DNA of 64,000 nucleotides from JASGIT01 sp047601665 (GCA_047601665.1 JASGIT010000001.1:3906001-3970000), one strand, 5' to 3'; numbered from the stretch's first letter, positions 1 through 10,749 are shown. The notes: generated by a model from the letters alone, not told the origin. Numbers and translations: made by a program.

Positions 1-24
1 ATGGCGCAGCGCCGCCGCCACTGA
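1..24 (+). other. possible 3' end of an upstream gene
   Basis: Frame 1 reads seven codons (MAQRRRH) and then TGA. This could be the tail of a gene that begins outside the window, or a chance reading of GC-rich DNA. Nothing in it identifies a family. The following 71 bases up to the RNA-binding protein gene show no clear hairpin or other gene. Confidence 0.2.
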
Positions 25-95
25 ACGCCAGCCCCTCTCACCTCCCTGGCCGCAACCGCCGTGGATGCGGTCCTTCACTCTCCAGAAAGATCATC

Positions 96-407
96 ATGAA
101 CAACAAGCTTTACGTGGGCAATCTCGCCTACTCCGTGACCAACGAATCCCTGACCCAGCTTTTCTCGCAATTCGGCTCGATCGTCAGCGCAAAGGTCATG
201 ACCGACCGCGACACCGGCCGCTCCAAAGGTTTCGGCTTTGTCGAAATGGACGATGAAATGCAGGCGAAGGCCGCTATCGACGGCACCCACGGAAAAATGC
301 TCGACGGCCGTGGCCTGACCGTGAACGTCGCACGCCCGATGGAACCTCGGACCGGCTTCGGCGGCGGGGCCAATCGGGGCGGCTTTCGCGGTGGTAGCCG
401 CTACTGA
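96..407 (+). CDS. RRM-domain RNA-binding protein
   Basis: A 103-residue single RNA-recognition-motif protein. RNP2 is visible as LYVGNL (residues 5-10) and RNP1 as KGFGFVEM (about 45-52), both with the aromatic residues that stack on RNA bases. A Gly/Arg-rich tail (GGGANRGGFRGGSRY) follows the domain. Small RRM proteins of this build occur in cyanobacteria and many proteobacteria and are often linked to cold or stress RNA handling. That role is a family expectation, not something the sequence proves. The start is supported by an AGAAAGA purine stretch just upstream. It converges with the HDOD gene, leaving only 33 bp between stops. Confidence 0.93.
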   Translation: MNNKLYVGNLAYSVTNESLTQLFSQFGSIVSAKVMTDRDTGRSKGFGFVEMDDEMQAKAAIDGTHGKMLDGRGLTVNVARPMEPRTGFGGGANRGGFRGGSRY

Positions 408-440
408 GCCTGCCTGCGCGAAAGTGCGCGCTGACGCCCG

Positions 441-1244
441 TCAGTGCGCCTGCGCGGACCAGTCGATCGGGTCCTGCTGCAGCACCATGTCGATGTCCAG
501 CCCCAGCGCCAGCCCCACTTCGCCGGGGAAGGACACGGCCAGTTCCCTCTCGCCCAGCCCCGCCTCGCGCGCCCGCGCGTGCCAGCTGGCCAGGTGCAGC
601 ACGCCTGCCAGGGGTTCGTACACACCGTTGTCGAAGGGCGCGTGCAGGTGCTCCAACGCATCGGCCACCACTCCGGGCAGCTGCCAACGGCGCGCCAGGC
701 CCGCGCTGACCTGGGAATAGCAAAAGCCCAGCTGGCGCAGTTCCTGCCGGGCACGGCGCGGGTCCAGCGGCGGGGTAGCGATGGCCTGTGCCTCTTCCGG
801 CTCCGCCATGTGCATGGCCAGTGCGCCCAGCCCGTGCAGCAATCCCGCCGTGTAGGCCGCCTGGGTGTCGTGGCGCACCAGGCCCGCCAGCGAGCGCGCG
901 AGCTTGGCCGTGTGCAGGCTGTAGCGCCAGAACGCGGGCAAATTCACCCCCGGCACCGAACGCGACGCCGCGCCCAGCGGGGCCTGCGCCACCAGGGCGC
1001 GCAGCTGCGGCGCGCCCAGCAGCGCCAGCGCCTCGGGAATGCCCACGATCTGCCCCGTGGCCTGGAAAGCGGCGGAGTTCGCCAGTTCCAGCAGCCGCGC
1101 GGCCAGCGCCGGGTCGGTGCCGAAAAGCTGGTTCACGCGCCGCAGGTCGGGCTCGGGTGCGGCCAGCGCGTTCATCAGCAGCGCCACGGTGCGCGGCAGG
1201 CAGGGCAAGGCCAGCGGGGCGGCGACCAAAGCATCGAGTTGCAT
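441..1244 (-). CDS. HDOD domain protein
   Basis: A 267-residue protein of the HDOD family, a degenerate HD-phosphohydrolase-like fold found in bacterial signalling proteins. The first 200 residues carry the typical pattern: LPRTVALLMNAL near the start, then DPALAARLLELANSAAF, then YTAGLLHGLGALAM where an HD enzyme would have its metal-binding His-Asp. Because that motif is degenerate, a protein-interaction or regulatory role is more likely than hydrolysis. It follows tex on the same strand after an 18-bp gap, so the two are probably cotranscribed. No partner signalling domain is present in this protein. Confidence 0.85.
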   Translation of the reverse strand: MQLDALVAAPLALPCLPRTVALLMNALAAPEPDLRRVNQLFGTDPALAARLLELANSAAFQATGQIVGIPEALALLGAPQLRALVAQAPLGAASRSVPGVNLPAFWRYSLHTAKLARSLAGLVRHDTQAAYTAGLLHGLGALAMHMAEPEEAQAIATPPLDPRRARQELRQLGFCYSQVSAGLARRWQLPGVVADALEHLHAPFDNGVYEPLAGVLHLASWHARAREAGLGERELAVSFPGEVGLALGLDIDMVLQQDPIDWSAQAH

Positions 1245-1262
1245 GGGGCCGCTCTCTGTTGC

Positions 1263-3650
<2,388 letters not shown>

Positions 3651-3708
3651 GTGCTGCGAGGGCCCTGCCCCCTGAAAACGCGAAGCGCGGAAGTTTACAG
3701 TCCAGCCC

Positions 3709-4725
3709 ATGCAGGATGATTTGTTCGGCGGCCCACCGCCCCCTCCCCCGCCAGAACCTGCACCCCGCAAGAGCGGCATGGGCATCGCGCCGGTGGAATA
3801 CGACCCCGCCTTGCGCGCGCTGGCCGCCCGCCTGCCCCCACGGCTGCGCCTGGGCGGCTCGTCGTGGAGCTACCCCGGCTGGCAGGGCCTGGTGTGGGAA
3901 GGCGAACACTCCGAGGCCCAGTTGGCCAAAAACGGCCTGCCCGTCTACGCCCAGCACCCGTTGCTGCGCACGGTGAGCCTGGACCGCAGCTTCTACCGCC
4001 CGCTCAGCGCCAGCCAGTACGCGCGCTACGCGGCCCAGGTGCCCGACGACTTCCGCTTCGTGGTCAAGGCACCCAGCCTGGTCACCGACGCGCTGGTGCG
4101 CGCCGAGGACGGCAAGGGCCGCGCGCCCAACCCCGCCTTTCTCGACCCCGCGCTCGCCTTGCAGGAATTCGTGCAGCCCGCCATCGAGGGCCTGGGCCAC
4201 AAGATCGGCGCGCTGGTGTTCCAGCTGAGCCCCCTGCCCTGGCAGATGCTCGACCGGCTGCCGCAGCAGTTGCAGCGGCTGCGCGACCTGCTGGGCAGCC
4301 TGCCGCCGCTGCCGCACGAGGGCGTGTATGCCGTGGAAGTGCGCGACCCCGAATGGATAGCCCCCGACCTCGCCCGCGTGCTGCGCGACACCCGCGCCAC
4401 CTACTGCCTGGGCCTGCACGCCAAGCTACCGCCCATCGAAGACCAGTTGCCGCTGCTGCGTGCCTTGTGGCCCACGCCGCTGGTCTGCCGCTGGAACCTG
4501 AGCCCGGTGCACGGCCCCTACGGCTATGAGGACGCGGAGAAGCTCTACGCCCCCTACGACCGCATCCACCACCCCGCGCCGGAAACGCACGCCGTGCTCG
4601 CGCGCACCATCGCGGGCATCACCGGCGCGGGGCACAATGCCCTGGTCACCATCAGCAACCACGCCGAGGGTTGCGCGCCGCTCACGGTGCGCACCCTGGC
4701 CGAGCAGGTGGCGGCCCATTCGTAA
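3709..4725 (+). CDS. DUF72 family protein
   Basis: A 338-residue DUF72 (YecE-like) protein with a predicted TIM-barrel fold and unknown biochemical function. The hallmark segment LRLGGSSWSYPGWQG is near residue 45, and FRFVVKAPSLVTDAL and the downstream YAVEVRDPEW fit the family. The N-terminal 20 residues are an odd proline run (PPPPPPPEPAP) that is not part of the domain. The gene is divergent from tex with only 58 bp between start codons, so the two promoters must lie very close together. The start at 3709 is the first ATG, but the core domain would also fit a later start at about residue 24. Confidence 0.85.
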   Translation: MQDDLFGGPPPPPPPEPAPRKSGMGIAPVEYDPALRALAARLPPRLRLGGSSWSYPGWQGLVWEGEHSEAQLAKNGLPVYAQHPLLRTVSLDRSFYRPLSASQYARYAAQVPDDFRFVVKAPSLVTDALVRAEDGKGRAPNPAFLDPALALQEFVQPAIEGLGHKIGALVFQLSPLPWQMLDRLPQQLQRLRDLLGSLPPLPHEGVYAVEVRDPEWIAPDLARVLRDTRATYCLGLHAKLPPIEDQLPLLRALWPTPLVCRWNLSPVHGPYGYEDAEKLYAPYDRIHHPAPETHAVLARTIAGITGAGHNALVTISNHAEGCAPLTVRTLAEQVAAHS

Positions 4726-4758
4726 TATTCATAGGCACACCACGAGAGGAGAACCCAC

Positions 4759-6705
4759 ATGCGCACACAACCCCTATGGTTCCTGGCCCCCATCGCCGCA
4801 GCCGCCCTGCTGGCGGGCTGCGGCGGCGACAGCGACCTGATCGTCGACAACGACCCCAACAGCTGCACCATCAAGAGCACCAACGGCGGTTCGGTGGTCG
4901 TGGGCTCGGGCGTGAGCGGCGACCCGGCGGCGCCCGAGAAAGCCTCGGGCTACCGCCTGGGCCTCACCGCCAAGACCTCCAGCAAATACATGGTGGTGGC
5001 CAACACCCCGCTGGCCACCAAGGCCGGCTGCGACGTGCTCAAGGCCGGCGGCACCGCCGTGGACGCGGCCGTCGCCATGCAGGCCGTGCTGGGCCTGGTG
5101 GAGCCGCAGTCCAGCACCATCGCGGGCAGCGCATTCATGGTCTATTACGACGCCGCCAGCAAGAAGGTGGTGGCCTACGACGGCCGCGAAGCCGCGCCCG
5201 CCGCCGCCACCGGCTACTACCTGTCGCGCCAGGACCAGGGCGACGCCGGCTCGCCCGCACCCGTGCCGTCGGCGCGGCGCAGCGGCCGCTCCATCGGCGT
5301 GCCGGGCGTGCTGCGTATGCTCGACATGGCGCACAAGGAACACGGCAAGCTCGCCTGGAGCGGCCTGTTCGACTACGGCATCCAGCTGTCCTCCAACGGC
5401 TTCCAGATCCCGGGCCGCCTGAGCGACGCCATTGCCAGCAACGCCAGTAGCCTGGCGCTGGACGCCAACGCCATGGCCACCTACTTCCACGCCGACGGCA
5501 CGCCCCGCGCCACCGGCGAGGTCATGACCAACCTGCCCTACGCCCGGACGCTGCGCGCCATAGCACTGCAGGGCGCGGACGCACTCTACACCGGCGACCT
5601 GGCCAAGGCCATCGTCGCCAAGGCCGGGCAGACCGTGGGTGACGACGCCGCCAAGACCCCCATCACCCCCAGCCTGATGACGGTGGACGACCTGGCCGCC
5701 TACCGCGCCAAGAAGCGCGACGCCGTCTGCACCACCTATAGGCAGTCGTACTACGTGTGCACCATGGCGCCGCCCTCGTCCGGCGGCATCGCCATCGCGC
5801 AGTCGCTGGGCATCCTGGGCCAGTTCAACCTCGCGCAGTACGCGCCCACCAACCCTTCCAACGAAGGCGGCGTGCCCACCGTGATGGGCGTGCACCTGGT
5901 GTCGGAGGCCGAGCGCCTGGCCTACGCCGACCGCGACAAATACGTGGCCGACACCGACTTCGTGCCGCTGCCCGCGCAGGGCCTGGCCTCGCTGCTGAAC
6001 CCCGACTACCTCAAGCAGCGCGCCAGCCTCATCGACCCCGACAAGAGCATGGGCACGGCCCAGGCGGGCGACTTCGGCCCCGTGCCGCAGGGCGTGGACA
6101 AGACCGTGGAGCACGGCACCACCCACCTGTCGGTGGTGGACGCCTATGGCAACGTGGTGTCGATGACGACCACGGTGGAGTCGAGCATGGGCTCGTTCCA
6201 CATGGTCGAGGGCTTTTTGCTGACCAACCAGCTCACCGACTTCTCCGCCACGCCCGTGGACACCAGCGGCCAGCCCGTCGCCAACCGCGTGGCCCCCGGC
6301 AAGCGCCCGCGCAGCACCATGGCGCCCACGCTGGTGTTCAACGGCAGCGCGCCCGGCGACTTCTTCATGGCCACCGGCTCGCCGGGCGGCGGCGCGATCA
6401 TCCAGTACGTGATGAAGACCGTGGTGGGCGTGCTCGACTGGGGGCTGGACGCGCAGCAGGCCACGTCGCTGGTCAACTTCGGCGCGTCCAACAGCCCCAC
6501 CACGGGCGTGGACGGCTCCAACACCACGCTGGACCTGACCGCGCTGGCCGACGGCCTCAAGGCCAAGGGGCACACCGTGTCCACCGCCGCCCAGTCCAGC
6601 GGCGTGGCGACCATCCTCCGCCTGAACAAGGGCGGCACGACGCAGCTGCAAGGCGGCGCCGACCCGCGCCGCGAAGGCATCGTGCTGGGCGACGGAGCCC
6701 TGTGA
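4759..6705 (+). CDS. ggt: gamma-glutamyltransferase lipoprotein
   Basis: A 648-residue gamma-glutamyltranspeptidase. It would transfer or hydrolyse the gamma-glutamyl group of glutathione and related peptides outside the cytoplasm. The N-terminus is a lipoprotein signal with lipobox LLAGC (Cys21). The precursor is expected to cleave itself before the nucleophilic Thr of HGTTHLSVVD (about Thr454), followed by YGNVVSMTTTVESSMGS. GTAVDAAVAMQAVLGLVEPQSS near residue 95 is the usual N-terminal signature. A GAGAGGAGA ribosome site precedes the ATG. It is 33 bp after the DUF72 gene and could be cotranscribed with it. A strong hairpin follows the stop. Confidence 0.95.
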   Translation: MRTQPLWFLAPIAAAALLAGCGGDSDLIVDNDPNSCTIKSTNGGSVVVGSGVSGDPAAPEKASGYRLGLTAKTSSKYMVVANTPLATKAGCDVLKAGGTAVDAAVAMQAVLGLVEPQSSTIAGSAFMVYYDAASKKVVAYDGREAAPAAATGYYLSRQDQGDAGSPAPVPSARRSGRSIGVPGVLRMLDMAHKEHGKLAWSGLFDYGIQLSSNGFQIPGRLSDAIASNASSLALDANAMATYFHADGTPRATGEVMTNLPYARTLRAIALQGADALYTGDLAKAIVAKAGQTVGDDAAKTPITPSLMTVDDLAAYRAKKRDAVCTTYRQSYYVCTMAPPSSGGIAIAQSLGILGQFNLAQYAPTNPSNEGGVPTVMGVHLVSEAERLAYADRDKYVADTDFVPLPAQGLASLLNPDYLKQRASLIDPDKSMGTAQAGDFGPVPQGVDKTVEHGTTHLSVVDAYGNVVSMTTTVESSMGSFHMVEGFLLTNQLTDFSATPVDTSGQPVANRVAPGKRPRSTMAPTLVFNGSAPGDFFMATGSPGGGAIIQYVMKTVVGVLDWGLDAQQATSLVNFGASNSPTTGVDGSNTTLDLTALADGLKAKGHTVSTAAQSSGVATILRLNKGGTTQLQGGADPRREGIVLGDGAL

Positions 6706-6714
6706 CGCGGTGAA

Positions 6715-6752
6715 CGCGCGGGCCATCGCCATGCGTGGCGGTGGCCCGCGCG
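6715..6752. terminator. bidirectional hairpin between converging ggt and uspA
   Basis: A 16-bp stem (CGCGCGGGCCATCGCC against GGCGGTGGCCCGCGCG, one G-U pair) closes a 6-base loop ATGCGT. It sits between the converging stops of ggt and the universal stress gene. No T-tract follows on either strand, so it may stabilise 3' ends rather than terminate intrinsically. Confidence 0.6.
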
Positions 6753-6781
6753 CCAGAATTGCCAGTGCGGGGCTGGGCGGA

Positions 6782-7204
6782 TCAGCGAACCAGCATCACC
6801 GGCACACTGCACTGCGCCAGCACCTTGGTGCTCACCGAGCCCATCACCAGCTTGCTCAGGGCGCCCACGCCGTGCGTGCCCATGACGATCAGGTCGTATT
6901 TGCCTTCTTCCGCGATCCTGGCGATGGTGTCGCCCGCATGGCCCGTCTTGGCCAGCGATTGCGCCCTCATGCCATGCCTGGCCAGGAACTTCATGACAGG
7001 GCTCAGGATTTTTTCGCACTCTTCGGCGTAGTACTGGTCCACCGCCGTCTTCCCGAGCGCCTTGCGTGCGCGGGGCGGGATCTCGGGACAGACGGTGAGC
7101 GCGGTGTACTCCACCAATGCGCTCATGGTGACTTCGTGTGTGACGAGATAAGCGAGCATCTTCTTGGTGTAAGCGCTTCCATCCACTGCGAGCAAGATCT
7201 TCAT
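6782..7204 (-). CDS. universal stress protein UspA family
   Basis: A 140-residue single-domain Usp protein. It starts MKILLAVDGSAYTKK and ends with the nucleotide-binding signature GTHGVGALSKLVMGSVS, that is G-2x-G-9x-G-S, so it is predicted to bind ATP. Usp proteins support survival under growth arrest, low oxygen or other stresses. GGAG lies 7 bases before the ATG. A perfect FNR/Anr-like dyad lies 57 bp upstream of the start, which suggests induction at low oxygen, as for many proteobacterial Usp genes. Confidence 0.93.
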   Translation of the reverse strand: MKILLAVDGSAYTKKMLAYLVTHEVTMSALVEYTALTVCPEIPPRARKALGKTAVDQYYAEECEKILSPVMKFLARHGMRAQSLAKTGHAGDTIARIAEEGKYDLIVMGTHGVGALSKLVMGSVSTKVLAQCSVPVMLVR

Positions 7205-7261
7205 CAGCCATCTCCATGCTTGTAGGAACTCCCAGAGTACGGGACCGCAAAAATCAGCGCC

Positions 7262-7275
7262 TTGACTTGCGTCAA
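7262..7275. promoter_or_regulatory. FNR/Anr-like box upstream of uspA
   Basis: TTGAC-TTGC-GTCAA is a perfect dyad with the spacing of the FNR/CRP-family consensus TTGAT-N4-ATCAA. It is 57 bp from the uspA start codon, which suits an activating position. It is 16 bp from the TCGTCG palindrome that faces the divergent thiolase-like gene. Confidence 0.55.
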
Positions 7276-7290
7276 CCTGGCGGCCATGTC

Positions 7291-7306
7291 TCGTCGTTTT
7301 AGACGA
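7291..7306. promoter_or_regulatory. TCGTCG-N4-CGACGA operator-like palindrome, site A
   Basis: TCGTCG-TTTT-AGACGA matches the palindrome shared by the acyl-CoA island with one arm mismatch. The dyad can also be drawn one base out of register as CGTCGT-TTTAG-ACGACG. It is 57 bp before the thiolase-like gene start at 7364. Confidence 0.6.
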
Positions 7307-7363
7307 CGGCGCGCGGCCCCAGGGTGACTACGATGGCCCGTCCGCCTTCCAGAGAGCCCGTTC

Positions 7364-8878
7364 ATGCCCACCCGCCACCTCCCCGTCATCGTCGGCATCG
7401 GCGAAATCACGCACCGCACCAAAGACCTCGCCGCAGGGCTGGAGCCGCTGGCGCTGATGGAAAAAGCCCTGCGCGAGGCCGAGCGCGACGCCGGCGCCGC
7501 GCTGCTCCCGCAGGTCGATTCGCTCGACATCGTGTGCGAAATCTCCTGGCCCTACGCCGATGCGCCGGGCCTGCTCTCGCAGCGGCTGGGCATCGCGCCC
7601 CGGCGGCAGGTCTACGGCGTGATCGGCGGCGAGACGCCCGTGCAGATGATCCATGAAGCGGCCCTGCGCATCGCCCGGGGCGAGACGCAGGTGGCAGCCG
7701 TCGTGGGCGCGGAGGCGCAGTACACCGTGGTCAACGCGCAGAAGGCCGGGGTGGAGCTGGACTGGACGCCGCGCGACCCGCACCCCCAGATTGCGCGCGG
7801 CGCGGCCTTCCTCAACCCGCTGTGCGTCCAGCATGGCGTGACCTCCCCGCCCACCGTCTACCCCTTCTACGAAAACGCCTCGCAGGCCGCCTGGGGCATG
7901 ACGCCGCGCGAGGCGCTGGCCGAATCGGGCGCGCTGTGGTCGCGCTACTCGCAGGTGGCGGCGGCCAACCCCTATTCCTGGAGCCACACGCCCTTCAGCG
8001 CCGAAGAGATCACCACGCCCACGCCCGGCAACCGCCTGATCGCCTGGCCCTATACCCTGCGCATGGTGGCCAACCCGCAGGTCAACCAGGGCGCCGCCGT
8101 GCTGCTGACCAGCGAGGCGCACGCGCTGGCCCTGGGTATTCCGCGCGAGCGGCTGGTCTACGTCTGGTCCGGCGCGGCCGCCCGGGAGCCGCGCCAGTAC
8201 CTGGAGCGCGACCAGTACACCCATTCGCACGCGCAGAACGCCGTGCTGGAGGCCGTGCGCGCCCAGGCCGGCGGGCTGCAGGCCTTCGAACTGCTGGAGC
8301 TGTACAGCTGCTTCCCCATCGTGCCCAAGATGGCGCGGCGCACGCTGGGCCTGGCCGCCGACGCGCAGATGACCTCCACCGGCGGCCACAGCTTCTTCGG
8401 CGCGGCGCTGAACGACTACATGACCCACGCCGCCTGCGGCCTGGTGCGCGGCCTGCGCCAGCGCCCCGGCCAGCTGGCCCTGCTCTACGGCCAGGGCGAG
8501 TACGTGACCAAGCACCACGCCATCGTGCTCGCGGCCCGCCCGCCCGAGCACGACCAACTGACCGAGCACTACAGCGTGCAGGCCGAGGCCGACGCCCGGC
8601 GCGGCCCCGTGCCGCCGCTGGTGCTGGACTACGCGGGCGCGGCCACGCTGGAGACTTTCACCATCCTCTGCGCCCGCGACGGCGCGCCGCAGCACGGCGT
8701 GGTGATCGCGCGCACCCTCCAGGACGGACAGCAAGGCGGGCGGCTGATGGCGCGCGTGGACGCCACGGACACCGCCACCCTGGCCCGCCTGACCGACCTG
8801 GACGCCAGCCCCATCGGCCTGCCCGGCCAGGTCGCCAACGGCGCGGCGGACGGCCTGCTGCGCTGGACACTCGCCTAA
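7364..8878 (+). CDS. thiolase-like protein type 1 (TLP1-like)
   Basis: A 504-residue thiolase-superfamily protein, often auto-named acetyl-CoA acetyltransferase. The N-terminal half has VIVGIGEITHRTKD and the family segment LLELYSCFPIVPKMARR; GGHSFFGAALNDYMTHA corresponds to the TGG-loop region. The C-terminal 90 residues form an extra beta-rich domain like the one described for mycobacterial thiolase-like protein 1. At the usual position of the nucleophilic Cys the protein has YGVIGGETPVQM, with no Cys, so classical thiolysis is doubtful. It is first in a two-gene unit with enoyl-CoA hydratase (19 bp gap) behind operator-like site A. It probably acts on, or binds, a CoA intermediate of the island pathway. 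Confidence 0.85.
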   Translation: MPTRHLPVIVGIGEITHRTKDLAAGLEPLALMEKALREAERDAGAALLPQVDSLDIVCEISWPYADAPGLLSQRLGIAPRRQVYGVIGGETPVQMIHEAALRIARGETQVAAVVGAEAQYTVVNAQKAGVELDWTPRDPHPQIARGAAFLNPLCVQHGVTSPPTVYPFYENASQAAWGMTPREALAESGALWSRYSQVAAANPYSWSHTPFSAEEITTPTPGNRLIAWPYTLRMVANPQVNQGAAVLLTSEAHALALGIPRERLVYVWSGAAAREPRQYLERDQYTHSHAQNAVLEAVRAQAGGLQAFELLELYSCFPIVPKMARRTLGLAADAQMTSTGGHSFFGAALNDYMTHAACGLVRGLRQRPGQLALLYGQGEYVTKHHAIVLAARPPEHDQLTEHYSVQAEADARRGPVPPLVLDYAGAATLETFTILCARDGAPQHGVVIARTLQDGQQGGRLMARVDATDTATLARLTDLDASPIGLPGQVANGAADGLLRWTLA

Positions 8879-8897
8879 CCCCCCCGGAGACAAGCCC

Positions 8898-9677
8898 ATG
8901 ACCGAACCCGTCGTCCTGCTCGAACGCCTGCCCAACCACATCGCCCTGGTCACGCTGAACCGGCCCGATGCGCGCAACGCCATCAGCCCCGAAGTGGCCC
9001 AGGCGCTCGATGCCATCGTCGCCGAAACCGAGGCCGATCCGGACATCTGGGCCGTCGTGCTCGCCGCGTCGGGCGAAGGCGTGTTCTGCGCCGGAGCGGA
9101 CCTGAAGGCCGTCGCCGCCGGGCGCGGCACCGAGCTGTTCACCGAGCGCAACGGCTTCGCGGGCTTCGTCTACGCCGAGCGCGGCAAGCCCTGGATCGCC
9201 GCCGTGCACGGCAAGGCGCTGGCGGGCGGGCTGGAGATCATGCTGGCCTGCGACATGGCCGTGGCCTCCGAGGAAGCCGAATTCGGCCTGCCCGAAGTGT
9301 CGCGCGGCATCATCGCCGCGGCGGGCGGCCTGTACCGCCTGCCGCGCGTGCTGCCGCGCCCGCTGGCGATCGAACTCGCCCTCACGGCAGACCCGATGAA
9401 TGCCGCCGACGCCCTGCGCCACGGCCTGGTCAACCGCGTGGTGCCCACCGCCCAGGTGCGCGATGCGGCCCTCGCGCTGGCCGCCCGCGTCGTGCGCAAC
9501 GCCCCGCTGGCCGTGCGCGAAAGCCTGCACGTGGCGCGGCAGACGCTGGACTATTCCGAGGCCGAGATGCGCACGCTGACGCAGCAGGCCCGCAACCGCA
9601 TCACGGCCACCGAAGACGCCCGCGAAGGGCCGAGGGCGTTTGTGGAGAAGCGCCCGGCGCAGTGGAAGGGAATTTAA
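8898..9677 (+). CDS. enoyl-CoA hydratase/isomerase family protein
   Basis: A 259-residue crotonase-fold enzyme expected to hydrate a 2-enoyl-CoA. The oxyanion-hole segment is FCAGADLKAV. Both hydratase glutamates appear present, one in FGLPEVSRGI and one in PLAIELALTAD, so hydratase activity is plausible rather than pure isomerase. GGAGA lies before the ATG. It is the second gene of the unit driven from site A. A palindromic repeat copy lies 4 bases after the stop, between it and the convergent dehydratase gene. Confidence 0.92.
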   Translation: MTEPVVLLERLPNHIALVTLNRPDARNAISPEVAQALDAIVAETEADPDIWAVVLAASGEGVFCAGADLKAVAAGRGTELFTERNGFAGFVYAERGKPWIAAVHGKALAGGLEIMLACDMAVASEEAEFGLPEVSRGIIAAAGGLYRLPRVLPRPLAIELALTADPMNAADALRHGLVNRVVPTAQVRDAALALAARVVRNAPLAVRESLHVARQTLDYSEAEMRTLTQQARNRITATEDAREGPRAFVEKRPAQWKGI

Positions 9678-9681
9678 GCCA

Positions 9682-9729
9682 AATAAGCCTCCAGCGCTTA
9701 TCCATCAAGCGCTGGCAGCTATCAAAACA
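9682..9729 (+). repeat. dispersed palindromic repeat, copy 2
   Basis: The core is a perfect dyad CCAGCGCTT-ATCCATC-AAGCGCTGG (9691-9715), flanked by the family's AGCTAT and AAAA ends. It fills almost the whole 56-bp gap between the convergent enoyl-CoA hydratase and MaoC-type genes and may act as a bidirectional 3'-end structure. Confidence 0.85.
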
Positions 9730-9733
9730 GGAG

Positions 9734-10177
9734 TCACGGCACAGGCGCGCGCAGTGGCAGCGTCGCCACCATGCGGCCCGGGCCGACCGAGATGCCTTGG
9801 CTGTTCTCGGACCACAGTTCGAACTCCACGAACCCCGCCCCACCCTCGCGCCACTTGCGCGCCACCCGCCCCTTCACCACCACCGTGTCGCCCACGGTGT
9901 TGAAGCTGCGCATCCGAAAGCCCGACAGCCGCCGGATGACGCCCGCCAGGCCGATGTAGCCGCGCAGCGTGCGCTCCCACATGCCTTGCAGCAGAAAGTT
10001 GTTGGCGTACATGTCGGGCGCGCCGGTGGAGCGCGCGTATTCACCGTTGTGGTGGATGGCGTTGAAGTCGCGGTTGGCGCCGGCGGCCATCACCAGGCGG
10101 TATACGGTGAGGGGGAAGGCGATGCTTTCCAGCGCCTCGCCTTCGGTCACGTCTTCCCAGCAGCGTTGCGTGGTCAT
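9734..10177 (-). CDS. MaoC-like hot-dog dehydratase, catalytic half
   Basis: A 147-residue single hot-dog domain with a hydratase-2-like motif, MAAGANRDFNAIHHNGEYA, whose Asp and His are the usual catalytic pair of R-specific enoyl-CoA hydratases. A two-gene hydratase with separate N- and C-terminal hot-dog proteins is known from steroid-degrading actinobacteria. The ATG overlaps the stop of the upstream MaoC-N gene (ATGA at 10174-10177), so the two are probably made in equal amounts and may form a heteromeric hydratase. This is an inference from gene order. Confidence 0.87.
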   Translation of the reverse strand: MTTQRCWEDVTEGEALESIAFPLTVYRLVMAAGANRDFNAIHHNGEYARSTGAPDMYANNFLLQGMWERTLRGYIGLAGVIRRLSGFRMRSFNTVGDTVVVKGRVARKWREGGAGFVEFELWSENSQGISVGPGRMVATLPLRAPVP

Positions 10178-10749
10178 GGCTTGGAGTGCGGGTTGTAGCG
10201 GAAGAAGGTGGACTGCGTGCGCGCCACCACCTCCTCGCGCTGGTTGATGAAGTCCGTCTCCCAGGTGATGAAGGCGCCCCGGCCCACGCTGGTTTCCTTC
10301 GGATTGCAGCCCAGCAGGCGCGCCCCGCGCCGCCGCAACCGGTCTCCGGCCACCACGGGCAGCAGGTAGTCGTAGGCGACGTCGGTGGCGAAAAAACCGG
10401 TGGTGGGCGGCTCCAGCCCGGTCTTGACCCCGCCCAGCGCCCCGGCGGCCGGCTGGGCATTGCGCTCGGCGCTAGTGAACAGCGTTTCACCCGGCCGCCA
10501 CATGGGCGGCAGCGTGAACGTGGGCAGGGCCGAGGTGGGCAGCAGCACGTCCGCATGGCCCTGGGCGCGCGCGGCCTCGGGGTCGTAGTGCAGCGCGCAG
10601 TCGAACTCCAGCGGCTCCAGCCAGCGGCGGATGGCGCCGCGCTCGACCACGTCGGCGGTGAATTCGCGGGGCCAGGGGTCGAAGTCGCGGCCCACGGCGG
10701 CCACCATAGGCTGCCAGGCGGCTTGCCAGTCTTCTACGGAGCTTGTCAT
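10174..10749 (-). CDS. MaoC N-terminal-type (FAS1-like) dehydratase partner
   Basis: A 191-residue protein of the FAS1-like/MaoC N-terminal dehydratase family. It has the long basic-aromatic region ALHYDPEAARAQGHADVLLP and ends with AFITWETDFINQREEVVARTQSTFFRY, typical of the substrate-binding half of double hot-dog hydratases. It lacks the D-x-N-x-x-H pattern of the next gene, which supports a two-subunit enzyme. It is 63 bp downstream of the CoA-transferase gene on the same strand, in the unit starting at site B. Confidence 0.85.
   Translation of the reverse strand: MTSSVEDWQAAWQPMVAAVGRDFDPWPREFTADVVERGAIRRWLEPLEFDCALHYDPEAARAQGHADVLLPTSALPTFTLPPMWRPGETLFTSAERNAQPAAGALGGVKTGLEPPTTGFFATDVAYDYLLPVVAGDRLRRRGARLLGCNPKETSVGRGAFITWETDFINQREEVVARTQSTFFRYNPHSKP

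Noticed and set aside
3651..3785. A 45-codon N-terminal extension of Tex
   Set aside because: It overlaps the start of the divergent DUF72 gene and is low-complexity (Gly run), unlike Tex N-termini.
4774..6732. A 652-codon minus-strand frame opposite the gamma-glutamyltransferase gene
   Set aside because: The plus-strand protein has a lipobox and complete catalytic motifs. The antisense frame is His/Gly/Arg-rich shadow sequence.
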